In this document: positions 26,077 to 35,581 of the stretch, piece by piece | Numbering within the stretch: position 1 is the stretch's first letter | How the letters are laid out: every line of letters begins with the position of its first letter | NCBI GenBank assembly: GCA_026982695.1 | Contig: JALSGS010000056.1 | Span: 56,849 to 120,848 of the forward strand | Reading direction: 5' to 3' | DNA from: Saprospiraceae bacterium | GTDB lineage: Bacteria; Bacteroidota; Bacteroidia; Chitinophagales; Saprospiraceae | DNA length: 64,000 nucleotides | Program-made: the position numbers and the translations under genes | The notes under the pieces: generated by a model | Told to the model about the DNA's origin: nothing | Databases searched by the model: none | The model's input: only the letters and a program-made list of their open reading frames with translations

Positions 26077-28326
26077 ATGCCTTTTTGCCGAAAGGCAATC
26101 GCGTGGTGGATGGCTATGCTGTGCTCTTGGAGCTTATATGCAGCTCACATCATTGGCGGTGAGATTACCTATGCGTGTTTGGGTGGTGACAAGTATCGAT
26201 TTACGATGAAAATCTATCGGGACTGTGCAGGGGACGGTGCCCCGTTCGACTCTACACCCAATAGCAATGCATCGCCTGGCACAGTAACGGTATTTCACGG
26301 CACTCAGATCTACTCTATCCTTATCCTGCAAGCGCCTGTAGTGACCAGCATCGACCCCGAGATCAGCAATCCTTGTTTGGTGATGCCACCAGGTATTTGT
26401 GTGGAGGAAGGAGTATACACCTTTGAGCTCATCTTGCCCAAAAGCGATCAGAGTTACACGATCTCTTATCAACGTTGTTGTCGCAACAATACCATTTCCA
26501 ATATAGTGAATCCAGGTCAGGTAGGGGCTACCTATACCATTGAACTGACGCCCAAGGCACAGCAAGTGTGTAATAGTAGCCCTACTTTTAACAACTTCCC
26601 CCCTATTGTCATCTGTGCAGGAGAAGATATCGACTTCGACTTTTCGGCTACCGATCCTGATGGTGACCAGCTGGTCTACGAGTTTTGTGCTCCGTTTAAA
26701 GGTGGGGGAGCTAATACTGACCAGCCTGAAATACCTACAGGTGTGGCGCCCAACCCCGACTTGCCGCCGCCCTACCTACCGGTCAATTTTATTTCTCCTC
26801 CTTACAGCCCACTCAACCCAATGGGTGGTGATCCTCAAGTGGCGATCGATCCAGTGACAGGCTTGATCACAGGGGTGCCCACTGTGCTGGGGCAATTTGT
26901 GGTGGGGGTATGTATATCGGAATACCGCAATGGGCAGTTGCTCAGCGTCGTACGGCGCGATTTTCAGTTCAATGTGGCCATGTGCGACCCTACGGTGGTG
27001 GCAGATATTGCCGAGGATTCTACCATTACTAAGGTAGGTAAACAGTTTAACGTAGTGAATGTCTGTGGTGCTACACAAGTGGTCATAGAGAATGAGAGTT
27101 ATCAGCAGCAATATATCGACCAAGCCTACTGGGAGTTTTTTATCGATGGCTCGTGGCAAACTATTGAGCAATGGGACGCTACCTTGACTTTGCCTGGCTT
27201 GGGCACTTACGAGGGCCTACTTGTCCTTAACCCCAATACGGATTGTGGCGATACGGCATACGTACAAGTCAATGTCTTTCCATTTCTGGAAGCTGACTTT
27301 ACTTATGCTTATGATACCTGTAGTGCAGGCCCTGTACAGTTTACCGATTTGTCCGTCAGTGGGGCAGGGCCCGATAGCATTGTCCAGTGGCGATGGGATT
27401 TTGCCCAACTCGATACTTCTTCGTTGCAGCATCCCTCTTTTACTTTTCCTCAGCCGGGCTATCACGAGGTACAGCTCACCGTCAGGGATGTGAACAACTG
27501 CGAGGATAGCCGTACGCACACTATCCCCTATTTTCCCGTACCTAAGACGCTAATCGTTGCCCCTACCACTTTCGACGGTTGCCAACCTGCCCAGATATTT
27601 TTCGACAATCTATCTACACCGATTAGCGAGGAATACGACATCTGGTGGGATTTTGGCGATGGAGGTACCAGTATGGAAATTAGTCCTACCTATGTGTATC
27701 GAGACACTGGCTTGTATACAGTGGCACTTTCCGTGGTCTCGCCTTTGGGCTGCCAAACCGATACGGTATTTTACAATTGGATTCGCGTGCGACCCTCACC
27801 TATAGCAGCCTTTGAGTATAGCCCACAGGTGATTTCTCGTTTCGATCCTGAGGTCGATTTTTACGATCGCTCGCAAGGAGCTGTGAAGTGGGAGTGGATC
27901 TTTCCTGATGGCACTATTTCTTTTCTGCCCAATGTGCGCTATGTGTTCCCCGATACGGGACTACAGGAGGTCGTGCAAGTGGTCACACATCTGAGTGGTT
28001 GTACCGACACGGCAAGAGCTTTAATAGATGTCATTCCCGATGTGCGCTTTTTCCTGCCCAATGCGTTTTCACCCAATCACGACGGCGTCAATGATTTCTT
28101 TCGTGGAGCAGGTGTAGTAGAAGGTATAAAGCGTTTTCACTTGACTATATGGAATCGGTGGGGCGAGCTGGTTTTTGAAACCACCGATCCCGATGAGGAA
28201 TGGAATGGGCAGATAGACAATACGGACTTGCCTGCTCCGGAAGGGGTATATGTTGTGGTAGTTACTATGATTTCGCCTCGTGGGCAATTGCTCGAATATC
28301 GAGGCTTTGTCACGCTGATCAGATGA
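26077..28326 (+). CDS. secreted PKD-domain protein with T9SS type B (gliding motility-associated) C-terminal domain
   Basis: 749 residues from ATG 26077, which gives a signal peptide MPFCRKAIAWWMAMLCSWS with cleavage near YAA-H. Upstream starts (25927, 25996) would bury it. The N-terminal 330 residues are a Cys-containing surface domain common in Bacteroidota (GGEITYACLGGDKYRF, YQRCCRNNTISN). A central region has PKD-like beta sandwiches (WDFGDGGTSMEISPTYVYRDTG). The last 90 residues (FLPNAFSPNHDGVNDFF, WNRWGELVFE, PEGVYVVVVT) are the CHU_C/type B sorting domain, which directs outer-membrane export by the type IX system. The cargo is therefore surface-attached or released; its ligand is unknown. 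The signal-peptide codons contain an exact copy of the repeated 13-mer. Confidence 0.9.
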   Translation: MPFCRKAIAWWMAMLCSWSLYAAHIIGGEITYACLGGDKYRFTMKIYRDCAGDGAPFDSTPNSNASPGTVTVFHGTQIYSILILQAPVVTSIDPEISNPCLVMPPGICVEEGVYTFELILPKSDQSYTISYQRCCRNNTISNIVNPGQVGATYTIELTPKAQQVCNSSPTFNNFPPIVICAGEDIDFDFSATDPDGDQLVYEFCAPFKGGGANTDQPEIPTGVAPNPDLPPPYLPVNFISPPYSPLNPMGGDPQVAIDPVTGLITGVPTVLGQFVVGVCISEYRNGQLLSVVRRDFQFNVAMCDPTVVADIAEDSTITKVGKQFNVVNVCGATQVVIENESYQQQYIDQAYWEFFIDGSWQTIEQWDATLTLPGLGTYEGLLVLNPNTDCGDTAYVQVNVFPFLEADFTYAYDTCSAGPVQFTDLSVSGAGPDSIVQWRWDFAQLDTSSLQHPSFTFPQPGYHEVQLTVRDVNNCEDSRTHTIPYFPVPKTLIVAPTTFDGCQPAQIFFDNLSTPISEEYDIWWDFGDGGTSMEISPTYVYRDTGLYTVALSVVSPLGCQTDTVFYNWIRVRPSPIAAFEYSPQVISRFDPEVDFYDRSQGAVKWEWIFPDGTISFLPNVRYVFPDTGLQEVVQVVTHLSGCTDTARALIDVIPDVRFFLPNAFSPNHDGVNDFFRGAGVVEGIKRFHLTIWNRWGELVFETTDPDEEWNGQIDNTDLPAPEGVYVVVVTMISPRGQLLEYRGFVTLIR
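26084..26096 (+). repeat. exact copy of repeated word TTTGCCGAAAGGC
   Basis: At codons 3-7 of the type B cargo gene, read as Phe-Cys-Arg-Lys-Ala; this is the most downstream exact copy found. Confidence 0.7.
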
Positions 28327-28349
28327 GCATGACGTGTATTAGCACCCAA

Positions 28350-29456
28350 CTATGTTTCTGCTCGGTGTAGCCATTCTAAACGTGCTGTGCCCCAGCGCAG
28401 CCAGTGGTCGGCCAAAACCAGCGCCGTCATTGCCTCGACGATAGGCACTGCGCGCGGCACCACACAGGGATCATGCCGTCCTTTCCCCCTGACCGTAGTG
28501 GGGGTTCCTTGCCGATCGACTGATGATTGACCAGCTACGATGGTAGCTACGGGCTTGAAGGCAGCGCGAAAGTAAATAGGCATCCCATTCGAAATGCCGC
28601 CTTGTATGCCACCTGAATGATTGGTTTTGGTTCGAATAACACCATGATCATCAGTGTAGAATGCATCGTTGTGTTGTGAGCCGCGCATGCATACCCCTTC
28701 AAAGCCCGAGCCATACTCAAACCCCTTGCATGCATTGATGCTCAAGATCGCTTTGCCCAAATCGGCATGGAGACGATCAAATACGGGTTCACCCAACCCT
28801 GCAGGTACACCCGTAGCCACACAGCTGACTACACCACCAATGGTGTCGCCAGCTTTGCGCACATCGCGAATGAGTGCCTCCATACGGCTAGCTATTTCTG
28901 AGTCAGGACAACGCACCGCATTTTGTTCGGCGATTGATAGATCTAATTCATTCCACGGCTTCGACAACACTATTTCGCCTACCTGACTGACCCATGCATG
29001 AATGCGCACGCCCAAGCTTTTGAGCAACATCTTGGCAAATGCACCAGCTGCTACGCGTGCTGCAGTTTCTCGGGCTGAAGCCCGCCCGCCACCTCGGTAG
29101 TCGCGTACACCATATCGGGCCTCATAGGTGTAATCGGCATGAGATGGCCGGTATTTGTCGGCAATGTGGCTATAGTCGCGTGGGCGCGCATCCCGGTTGT
29201 GGATGAGCAAGGCAATGGGCGTACCAGTGGTGTACCCCTCAAATACGCCTGAAAGGATTTGCACTTCATCGGCTTCTTTGCGCTGTGTGACGATCGCAGA
29301 CTGGCCTGGACGCCGGCGTGCCAGCTCTCGTCGTAAAAATGCCTCGTCTACTGGTATGCCTGCAGGGCAACCGTCAATCACCACGCCAATGGCAGGGCCA
29401 TGGCTTTCGCCAAATGTGGTGATGCGGAACAACGTGCCAAAAGTGTTTCCAGCCAT
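28350..29456 (-). CDS. aroC: chorismate synthase
   Basis: 368 residues, typical length. It converts 5-enolpyruvylshikimate-3-phosphate to chorismate with reduced FMN, the last common step of aromatic synthesis. Signatures: [14 protein letters not shown] near the N-terminus (residues about 16-29), [18 protein letters not shown], the FMN-binding [18 protein letters not shown], and [15 protein letters not shown] near the C-terminus. The gene is convergent with the type B cargo (23-base gap) and stands alone. Confidence 0.97.
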   Translation of the reverse strand: MAGNTFGTLFRITTFGESHGPAIGVVIDGCPAGIPVDEAFLRRELARRRPGQSAIVTQRKEADEVQILSGVFEGYTTGTPIALLIHNRDARPRDYSHIADKYRPSHADYTYEARYGVRDYRGGGRASARETAARVAAGAFAKMLLKSLGVRIHAWVSQVGEIVLSKPWNELDLSIAEQNAVRCPDSEIASRMEALIRDVRKAGDTIGGVVSCVATGVPAGLGEPVFDRLHADLGKAILSINACKGFEYGSGFEGVCMRGSQHNDAFYTDDHGVIRTKTNHSGGIQGGISNGMPIYFRAAFKPVATIVAGQSSVDRQGTPTTVRGKGRHDPCVVPRAVPIVEAMTALVLADHWLRWGTARLEWLHRAET

Positions 29457-29780
29457 GTGGCGAAAGTAAAGTTCAACTGATTAGATTTGGCCACCAAGAT
29501 AGGGTACTTGTAACCCGATGAAAAACTACTTATCTGAGTAAGAGCCGATGCCGACCAATGTGTCGAGATGGCTTTTACAGTCACACCGCCGTCCGGTACA
29601 AGCACGCTGCTCATCAGAGTTAGCTAAAAACGTAAGTGAAGCAACCCCAAGAGAAGGTTTAACCCGTAGGGCTTGCTTATGTGTACGACCGTACAAATCT
29701 TGCTACCTTTAGGTGCACTTTGGTTGGAAGTATTTGCCTAATAATGCGATTAAACAAGTCAGAATCAAATGCATTAAGCC
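29457..29780. other. divergent promoter region between aroC and the UPF0173 hydrolase
   Basis: 324 bases without a gene. TACCTTTA at 29704-29711 is a near-consensus -7 box for the plus-strand hydrolase; nothing else is supported. Confidence 0.45.
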
Positions 29781-30461
29781 ATGAAGGTTACTTTTTACGG
29801 TCATGCCTCCTTTGCTGTAAAGACTGCAGGTAAAACGTTGTTGTTCGACCCATTCATTACCCCCAATGAGCAGGCATCCCACATCGATGTGTCCCAAATC
29901 AAGGCCGACTATATTCTCCTGTCGCACGGGCATGCAGATCACGTAGCCGATGTAGAAACTATTGCCAAGGCACAAAATGCCAAGTTGATCTCCAACTTTG
30001 AGGTAGTGAGCTGGTTTGGCCAAAAAGGTATCGAAGGGCATCCGATGAACCACGGTGGCAAGTGGCAGTTTGATTTTGGCTATGTCAAGTACGTCAATGC
30101 CGTGCACAGCAGTTCCATGCCCGATGGCACTTATGGAGGCAATCCTGGTGGCTTTGTCGTGTGGAATGAGGAAAGCTGCTTCTACTTCGCAGGCGATACA
30201 GCCCTCACGGAAGACATGAAGCTCATCCCTCTGACTTGCCCCAAGCTCGATTTCGCCATACTGCCTATAGGTGATAACTTTACTATGGATGCCGATGATG
30301 CTGCCCTTGCAGCAGAATTTATTCAGTGCGATCACATTATTGGCTGTCATTACGACACTTTCCCCTATATTGAAATTGATCATGAGGCGGCCCGTTCAGC
30401 TTTCGAAAAGAAGGGGAAAAAGCTAACTTTGCTGACTATCGGCGAATCGGTCGAACTGTAA
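29781..30461 (+). CDS. UPF0173 metal-dependent hydrolase (MBL fold)
   Basis: 226 residues with all hallmarks of the UPF0173 group: MKVTFYGHASFAV, FDPFITPN, the zinc motif LLSHGHADHVADV, GWINPGG-like GGNPGGFVVW, YFAGDTALTEDMK and a terminal GCHYDTFPYIE. Cytoplasmic; the substrate is not known. It lies 43 bases before parA in the same direction and may be transcribed with it. Confidence 0.92.
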   Translation: MKVTFYGHASFAVKTAGKTLLFDPFITPNEQASHIDVSQIKADYILLSHGHADHVADVETIAKAQNAKLISNFEVVSWFGQKGIEGHPMNHGGKWQFDFGYVKYVNAVHSSSMPDGTYGGNPGGFVVWNEESCFYFAGDTALTEDMKLIPLTCPKLDFAILPIGDNFTMDADDAALAAEFIQCDHIIGCHYDTFPYIEIDHEAARSAFEKKGKKLTLLTIGESVEL

Positions 30462-30504
30462 AAGCAAAACAAGTGCCGTTCGCACGCATAAATTTTTGAC
30501 ATCT

Positions 30505-31296
30505 ATGGGAAAAGTAATAGCCATTGCCAATCAAAAAGGCGGAGTGGGTAAGACGACAACCGCCATTAATCTATCGGCTTGTTTGGCGCTGCTCGAAAAG
30601 CGCGTCTTACTTATCGATGCCGATCCTCAGGCCAATGCTACGTCGGGTGTAGGAGTGAAAATTGACGAAGATGACCTGACGCTTTACGACGTGATGGTCA
30701 ATGAGGAGGATCCTACAGAAGCTATTTACGAGACCGAAACGCCGAATCTACACTTGATGCCTTCGCACATCGATTTGGTCGGTGCTGAACTGGAATTAGC
30801 TAATCGGGACGGCCGCGAGTACGTGATGCGCAACGTAGTGGATGTGCTTCGTGCCCACTACGACTATATTTTGATTGACTGTTTGCCTTCCTTGGGGCTT
30901 ATTACAGTAAATGCCTTGTCGGCCGCTGATACCGTGATCATTCCCGTACAGTGTGAGTACTTTGCCCTGGAGGGGTTGGGCAAGCTGCAAAATACCATCA
31001 ACCTAGTCAAGAAAAACCTCAATCCTAAGCTCGAAGTAGAAGGCATTTTGCTGTCGATGTACGATCGGCGTTTGCGCTTGGGCAACATCGTAGTCAGTGA
31101 GGTGCGCGAGTTTTATAAAGACAAGGTGTTCGATACCATCATCCATCGCAACTCGAAAATTAGTGAGGCCCCTAATATGCACATGCCTGTGGTGTTGTAC
31201 GATGCTTCGAGCACAGGGGCGATAAATTTTCTCAACCTCACGCGTGAATTTCTGAAAAAGAACAACGATTGGGTTGGGGAACAAGTGAGTGCATAA
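30505..31296 (+). CDS. parA: chromosome partitioning ATPase ParA/Soj
   Basis: 263 residues from MGKVIAIANQ; a TTG four codons earlier is not favoured. Walker A is KGGVGKTT (residues 11-18) with both lysines of the deviant motif, then LLIDADPQANAT and the Walker B-like ILIDCLPSLGLIT. ParA dimers bind DNA non-specifically and move ParB-parS complexes by ATP hydrolysis. The partner gene parB starts 27 bases downstream. Length and linkage to ordinary housekeeping genes indicate the chromosomal form, not a plasmid. Confidence 0.96.
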   Translation: MGKVIAIANQKGGVGKTTTAINLSACLALLEKRVLLIDADPQANATSGVGVKIDEDDLTLYDVMVNEEDPTEAIYETETPNLHLMPSHIDLVGAELELANRDGREYVMRNVVDVLRAHYDYILIDCLPSLGLITVNALSAADTVIIPVQCEYFALEGLGKLQNTINLVKKNLNPKLEVEGILLSMYDRRLRLGNIVVSEVREFYKDKVFDTIIHRNSKISEAPNMHMPVVLYDASSTGAINFLNLTREFLKKNNDWVGEQVSA

Positions 31297-31323
31297 CCTT
31301 TCTAATGGTTTGTAAAAGAGCAT

Positions 31324-32214
31324 ATGGCCAAAAAAGTAAGGAAAAAAGACTTGGGCTTGGGCATTAGGGCCCTACTGGCGGATGCCGATACTGCACCTGA
31401 GAAGCAAAAAGAGGTGGTGCGCGAGCTGTCGCACACTGTGGCGATGATCCCACTGTCGCAAATAGAGGTCAACCCTTTTCAGCCTAGAAAAGAGTTTGAT
31501 GAGGAAGCATTGCAAGAGCTGGCCAATTCAATCAAAGTGCACGGCCTGATTCAGCCGCTGACAGTGCGTAGGCTCTCGGAAGATAGTTACCAACTCATTT
31601 CAGGGGAACGCCGCTTGCGTGCTGCGCGATTGGCGGGCTTGGAGGAAGTGCCTGCGTATATACGCCTGGCCAACGACCAAGAGATGCTTGAAATGGCATT
31701 GGTCGAAAATATCCAGCGCGAAGATCTCAATGCCATCGAAGTGGCAATCACCTTCCAACGCCTCATCGATGAATGTCAACTCACTCATGAAGCACTTAGT
31801 GAGCGCGTGGGCAAGAAACGCAGTACGGTGACCAATTTTCTGCGTTTGTTGCGTTTGCCTCCTGAAATACAGAAAGCCGTAAAGGAACGCCATATCAGTA
31901 TGGGCCATGCACGTGCTTTGGCAGGTATAGAAAACTTGGCACTTCAACTAGTTGTCTTCCGACAGGTGATCGAGCAAGGGCTATCAGTGCGTGCTACCGA
32001 GATGCTGATTCGAAAGTACAACACACCAGCTGCGACACCCAAAAAGACATCATCCGACCTGCCCGATATATACAGGCGCGTGCAAGATCAGCTCTCCAAG
32101 TCGTTAGGTGCTAAGGTGCAACTCAAACGTACTAAACAAGGAAAGGGGCAGATCGTTATCCCATTTGCCAATGATGAAGACCTCAATCGATTGCTCGAAC
32201 TGCTCGATCGCTAA
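31324..32214 (+). CDS. parB: chromosome partitioning protein ParB (CTPase, parS-binding)
   Basis: 296 residues. A basic N-terminal tail ([18 protein letters not shown]) interacts with ParA; the ParB/Srx domain follows with [17 protein letters not shown] and the CTP-binding [14 protein letters not shown] (about 98-111) and [12 protein letters not shown]. The helix-turn-helix is at about 160-185 ([19 protein letters not shown]) with the conserved GHARAL nearby, and a C-terminal dimer domain ends the protein. It loads on parS and slides as a clamp to organise the origin region. No perfect parS (TGTTNCACGTGNAACA) was seen by eye in the window. Confidence 0.96.
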   Translation: MAKKVRKKDLGLGIRALLADADTAPEKQKEVVRELSHTVAMIPLSQIEVNPFQPRKEFDEEALQELANSIKVHGLIQPLTVRRLSEDSYQLISGERRLRAARLAGLEEVPAYIRLANDQEMLEMALVENIQREDLNAIEVAITFQRLIDECQLTHEALSERVGKKRSTVTNFLRLLRLPPEIQKAVKERHISMGHARALAGIENLALQLVVFRQVIEQGLSVRATEMLIRKYNTPAATPKKTSSDLPDIYRRVQDQLSKSLGAKVQLKRTKQGKGQIVIPFANDEDLNRLLELLDR

Positions 32215-32274
32215 GAGATGTGTATGACAATATGGCGAATATCCATAGTGCTCGTAAATCGCATCCATCTGTGC

Positions 32275-32919
32275 ATGGAGAAAACAGTAAATGGCAAGGT
32301 ACAACTGATAGGTGTACCAGGTGTGCTGTTATGGATGGCCGCAGGCCTGCTACTTCCCCTCCAGGCACAATCAGTACGACATGTCTTTGGCGATACTTCT
32401 GTTGCCAACTCAACACATAGGTGGTGGCATCGCACCCTTCGAGCCAATTATCCCGACCCGAAACAAGCAGCAACCTTGTCTCTTATCATACCAGGAGCTG
32501 GACAGCTCTACAACAAGCGATGGTGGAAAGTACCCTTGGTATACGGTGCATTAGGAGGAATGGTGTACAGTATTCGCTATAATACAGAGCAATATCGTCG
32601 TTTTCGCGATGCTTATATACAGGCACTCCAAGGGCAACCTCATGAATTTACTCCCTTCAATCTCAGCGATCAAGCCATCAAGCGCTATCGCGATCAGTTC
32701 GACAAGCGCAGACAATTATCGTGGATTGGTTTGGTTGCAGTACATTTGCTACAGGCTGCCGATGCTTTTGTAGATGCCCATCTCATGCACTTCGATGTAA
32801 GTGATGAGCTAAGTGTGCGTTGGCGTATACACACGCATGTGGCAGATGAGTTCATACCGCTGTCCATGGGCAGTGTATTGCTTAGTGCACCTGCTGTACA
32901 CATTGAAGTAGCTTTCTGA
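32275..32919 (+). CDS. DUF5683 family protein
   Basis: 214 residues from ATG 32275, which gives a signal peptide (KVQLIGVPGVLLWMAAGLLL, cleavage after LQAQ). An ATG at 32218, four bases after the parB stop, is also open. The conserved DUF5683 core is LSLIIPGAGQLYNKRWWKVPLVYGALGG, followed by YRDAYIQALQG and a second hydrophobic segment with LLQAADAFVDAHL. Found widely in Bacteroidota next to parAB; function unknown, probably inner-membrane or periplasmic. Clustering with parAB may mean co-regulation at the origin-proximal region. Confidence 0.85.
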   Translation: MEKTVNGKVQLIGVPGVLLWMAAGLLLPLQAQSVRHVFGDTSVANSTHRWWHRTLRANYPDPKQAATLSLIIPGAGQLYNKRWWKVPLVYGALGGMVYSIRYNTEQYRRFRDAYIQALQGQPHEFTPFNLSDQAIKRYRDQFDKRRQLSWIGLVAVHLLQAADAFVDAHLMHFDVSDELSVRWRIHTHVADEFIPLSMGSVLLSAPAVHIEVAF

Positions 32920-33070
32920 TTTTCTCTTCAAGAAAAGCGTTTGACTTTTGGTTTTTTATTGAGAGTTTTTATCTTGGCACCGCTTCTTTAGGGGAAGGAA
33001 TTGATCGTGCACCGATTGATAAAGAATTTTGGTTTTTTGGGGTTAACTCGAGCCGGACTCAGTATTTTTC

Positions 33071-33080
33071 GAGCCGGCTC
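33071..33080. repeat. 10-bp palindrome before the rRNA methyltransferase gene
   Basis: GAGCCGGCTC is a perfect palindrome 32 bases before the ATG; CGAGCCGG is also present as a direct copy at about 33049-33056. Possibly an operator. Confidence 0.35.
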
Positions 33081-33111
33081 TTTTACCTTATCAAGGTAGC
33101 TAATTGCATTG

Positions 33112-34464
33112 ATGGCCGGCGACGAATTTGAAGCACAGATGAATGCCCTATTGGGCAACGAATGGGAAGCGTTACATAAGGCCCTAACAGATACGCCGCC
33201 CACGAGTATTCGTCTCAACCCCGCCAAAGGTGCTGTGCCGCCGTCAAATGCCCGTCCTGTGCCTTGGAGCGAAGGGCTTGGGTGGTACTTACCTACGCGC
33301 CCCTCCTTTACTTCTGATCCACGTTTTCATGCAGGTGCCTACTACGTGCAAGAAGCCTCTTCAATGTTTGTAGGCTGGCTAGCCCGTCGCGCCATGCAAG
33401 TAGATACCCATCAGTGGCATAGCGTAATCGACCTATGTGCTGCGCCAGGGGGCAAGACCACCCATCTGCTCAGCATTTTGCCATCTCATGTACTGGTAGT
33501 AGCTAATGAAGTGATCTCCAACCGATGGACTGCTTTGCACCACAATGTAGCTCGTTGGGGCTATGCTAATCTCTTGCTCACTTGTCAAGAGGTCGCTTCT
33601 TTTGCACCTTTGAGCACCCACTTCGATCTGGTGGTGGTAGATGCTCCCTGTTCAGGTGAAGGGCTATTTAGAAAAATGCCTCAAGCTCGGCAAATGTGGT
33701 CGTCAGCTCAGGTCGATCAATGTGCGATACGCCAAAGCCACATTTTGCAACAAGCTATGGCATTAGTGCGCCCGGTTGGTTGGCTGATTTACAGTACATG
33801 CACCTGGAACCGAAAGGAAAATGAATGTCAAGTGGTTGCTTTGGAACAAGCTGGTTTTGAGGTGATAGACCTTCCCCTCGACTCAGGTTGGAATGTCGTT
33901 TGGTCGGGAAAGGGATGGCGCTTTTATCCCCATCGCGTACAAGGTGAAGGATTCTTTGCTGCGCTGCTGCGCAAAAAGGGAGGCACCACACCTACTACTG
34001 GCATAGATCGGGCGAGTAAACGCTCTGGAAAAGCCCGCTTACAACGGCTCTCACCTAAGCAGGTACCCACCGAGTGGTGTGCACAGCCTGAACAATTCGA
34101 TTGGTACATAGGCGAAAAAGGTATGATTTATGCCCTGCCTCACACGGTACAATCGCAAGCAAGCCTGGTATTGCAGCACATCCCATCAGCTGTACCTATA
34201 CTGGCGGTAGGCCGCTATAAAGGCACAGGCTTGATCCCTGCTCCAGAGCTCGCATTGGCTACAAATAGAGGAGAAGTGCCTGCCGTTTCTGTAGATCGAG
34301 CAGTGGCACTTGCGCTTTTACGAGGTGAAACTCCAAATCTCGAGATTCCATATAAGGGCTGGATTTTGGTCAAATACGAAGGGCTGGGATTGTGCTGGAT
34401 CAAACACATTGGACAGCGGATCAATAACTACTTGCCGAAAGGATGGCGCATCCGTCATCTATAG
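33112..34464 (+). CDS. NOL1/NOP2/Sun family 16S rRNA m5C methyltransferase (RsmF-like)
   Basis: 450 residues. Residues 1-100 form the N-terminal RNA-recognition part with PPTSIRLNPAKG and YYVQEASSM. The SAM pocket is DLCAAPGGKTTHLL (about 108-120); the two catalytic cysteines are in DAPCSGEGLFRK (Cys180) and YSTCTWNRKENE (Cys230). A C-terminal PUA-like extension (about 320-450) matches RsmF. It transfers a methyl group to a cytosine in 16S rRNA. The start is ATG 33112 directly after a TTG codon. The gene is convergent with the Crp/Fnr regulator. Confidence 0.92.
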   Translation: MAGDEFEAQMNALLGNEWEALHKALTDTPPTSIRLNPAKGAVPPSNARPVPWSEGLGWYLPTRPSFTSDPRFHAGAYYVQEASSMFVGWLARRAMQVDTHQWHSVIDLCAAPGGKTTHLLSILPSHVLVVANEVISNRWTALHHNVARWGYANLLLTCQEVASFAPLSTHFDLVVVDAPCSGEGLFRKMPQARQMWSSAQVDQCAIRQSHILQQAMALVRPVGWLIYSTCTWNRKENECQVVALEQAGFEVIDLPLDSGWNVVWSGKGWRFYPHRVQGEGFFAALLRKKGGTTPTTGIDRASKRSGKARLQRLSPKQVPTEWCAQPEQFDWYIGEKGMIYALPHTVQSQASLVLQHIPSAVPILAVGRYKGTGLIPAPELALATNRGEVPAVSVDRAVALALLRGETPNLEIPYKGWILVKYEGLGLCWIKHIGQRINNYLPKGWRIRHL

Positions 34465-34482
34465 CCATGAAAAAAAGCCTTC

Positions 34483-34498
34483 TCTCAATTAATTGAGA
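34483..34498. terminator. 16-bp palindrome between convergent genes
   Basis: TCTCAATT followed directly by AATTGAGA, with no loop, after an A7 run, 18 bases past the methyltransferase stop. It is low in GC, so termination is likely but weak. Confidence 0.4.
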
Positions 34499-34588
34499 AC
34501 GCCCCATTTCCATTTGATTTTTCTGTATAAAAAACCGGTACCCGTGCGGCTTGGCTATGCCATGTGTACGTGCAAGATACAGGGTGGA

Positions 34589-35275
34589 TTATGCGAGTTT
34601 TTCCATATCGCGTACTAGAATTTTCCCTCTGTTGAAGTAAATCAAATCCATCTTTTTTAGCTCGTTGAGCACCAGTGTCACTGTCTGGCGAGAGGTACAG
34701 GTAATGTTGGCAATGTCTTGGTGTGTAAGTGAATGCTTGAGCAACATCTCATAACCGATGCGTCGCCCTCGTTTCGATATGGCATCCTTGATGAATTCAA
34801 TGATACGAGTACGAGCATCTTTGAAAATAATGCTTTCCAGTTTGTTTTCAGCCTCTAATAAGCGATTGCCAAAAAGCTCCATGACGCGTTCACTCAAGGC
34901 GTAATTACTGCGCATGAGCTTTCGAAAATCCTTGACATTGAGCGTGTAGTAGTGCACTTCTTCTTTCAACGCTTGTGCGAACTCTTCGCGTCGCTTTTGC
35001 CCAATAAGCCCCAGTTCGCCAAACATTGCCATAGGGTGTACCAGGGACTTGATGATTTCCTTGCCATCGGATGAATGAGTGCCAATTTTAATGGTGCCTT
35101 TTACCAAAAAGTACACCACATCAGATTGGTCGTCAGCAAGGTAAATAAAGCTGTGCCGAGGGCGTACTCGATATTCAAGCGCATCAGCCAACTGGCACTT
35201 TTCCTCTTCACTCAATACGTTGAAAAGGGGAAACTGAGTTAAAAAGGTATTGGTGTCGATGACTTTAGTTGCCAT
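34589..35275 (-). CDS. Crp/Fnr family transcriptional regulator
   Basis: 228 residues from MATKVIDTNTF; the extension to 35320 is not conserved. A cyclic-nucleotide-binding beta-roll occupies about 25-135 (FLVKGTIKIGT, MAMFGELGLIG), then the dimer helix and a C-terminal winged helix with HSLTHQDIANITCTSRQTV (about 180-198). The beta-roll lacks the RxS arginine pattern of true cAMP sensors at its P-loop (IGQKRREEFAQA is basic but atypical), and no FNR-type cysteine cluster is present, so the signal is unknown. A long AT-rich region separates it from the divergent caspase gene. Confidence 0.93.
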   Translation of the reverse strand: MATKVIDTNTFLTQFPLFNVLSEEEKCQLADALEYRVRPRHSFIYLADDQSDVVYFLVKGTIKIGTHSSDGKEIIKSLVHPMAMFGELGLIGQKRREEFAQALKEEVHYYTLNVKDFRKLMRSNYALSERVMELFGNRLLEAENKLESIIFKDARTRIIEFIKDAISKRGRRIGYEMLLKHSLTHQDIANITCTSRQTVTLVLNELKKMDLIYFNRGKILVRDMEKLA

Positions 35276-35581
35276 ATCGAATTGTTTTTTGTCACGGTGA
35301 ATGGATGTCCTATTTGGCATTTGCTTACTTAGACACTACTTTGTTTGCTTTCCCCTATGCTATCTGGAAATTTTTTCGATTTTTTTGCTTTAACAACCTG
35401 TGGAGGCACTAATCTTGTTTTGTCATTGTATACATTGTATATTTTGCTACGTTTCGGATATGATATATACGATAATATTGTATATGGATATAAGTGGTTG
35501 TGTATATACCTAATTGATAGGTATACTGTGAAAAGCAAATTGACTTGGCAGCTGTTATTTTTCAGCTCAACTTATAACTCA
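35276..35581. other. AT-rich divergent region before the MORN-caspase gene
   Basis: 306 bases, strongly AT-rich from 35360 to 35560 with many TATA and ATAT runs. An open frame continues from 35345 into the caspase gene, but the protein has its signal peptide at 35582. Near-consensus ATATTTTG (about 35440) may be a promoter element. It also contains the control region of the Crp/Fnr gene. Confidence 0.5.

Noticed and set aside
30496..32214. parAB considered as a plasmid or phage partition module
   Set aside because: Neighbours are housekeeping genes, both proteins have chromosomal lengths, and no replication gene is present.
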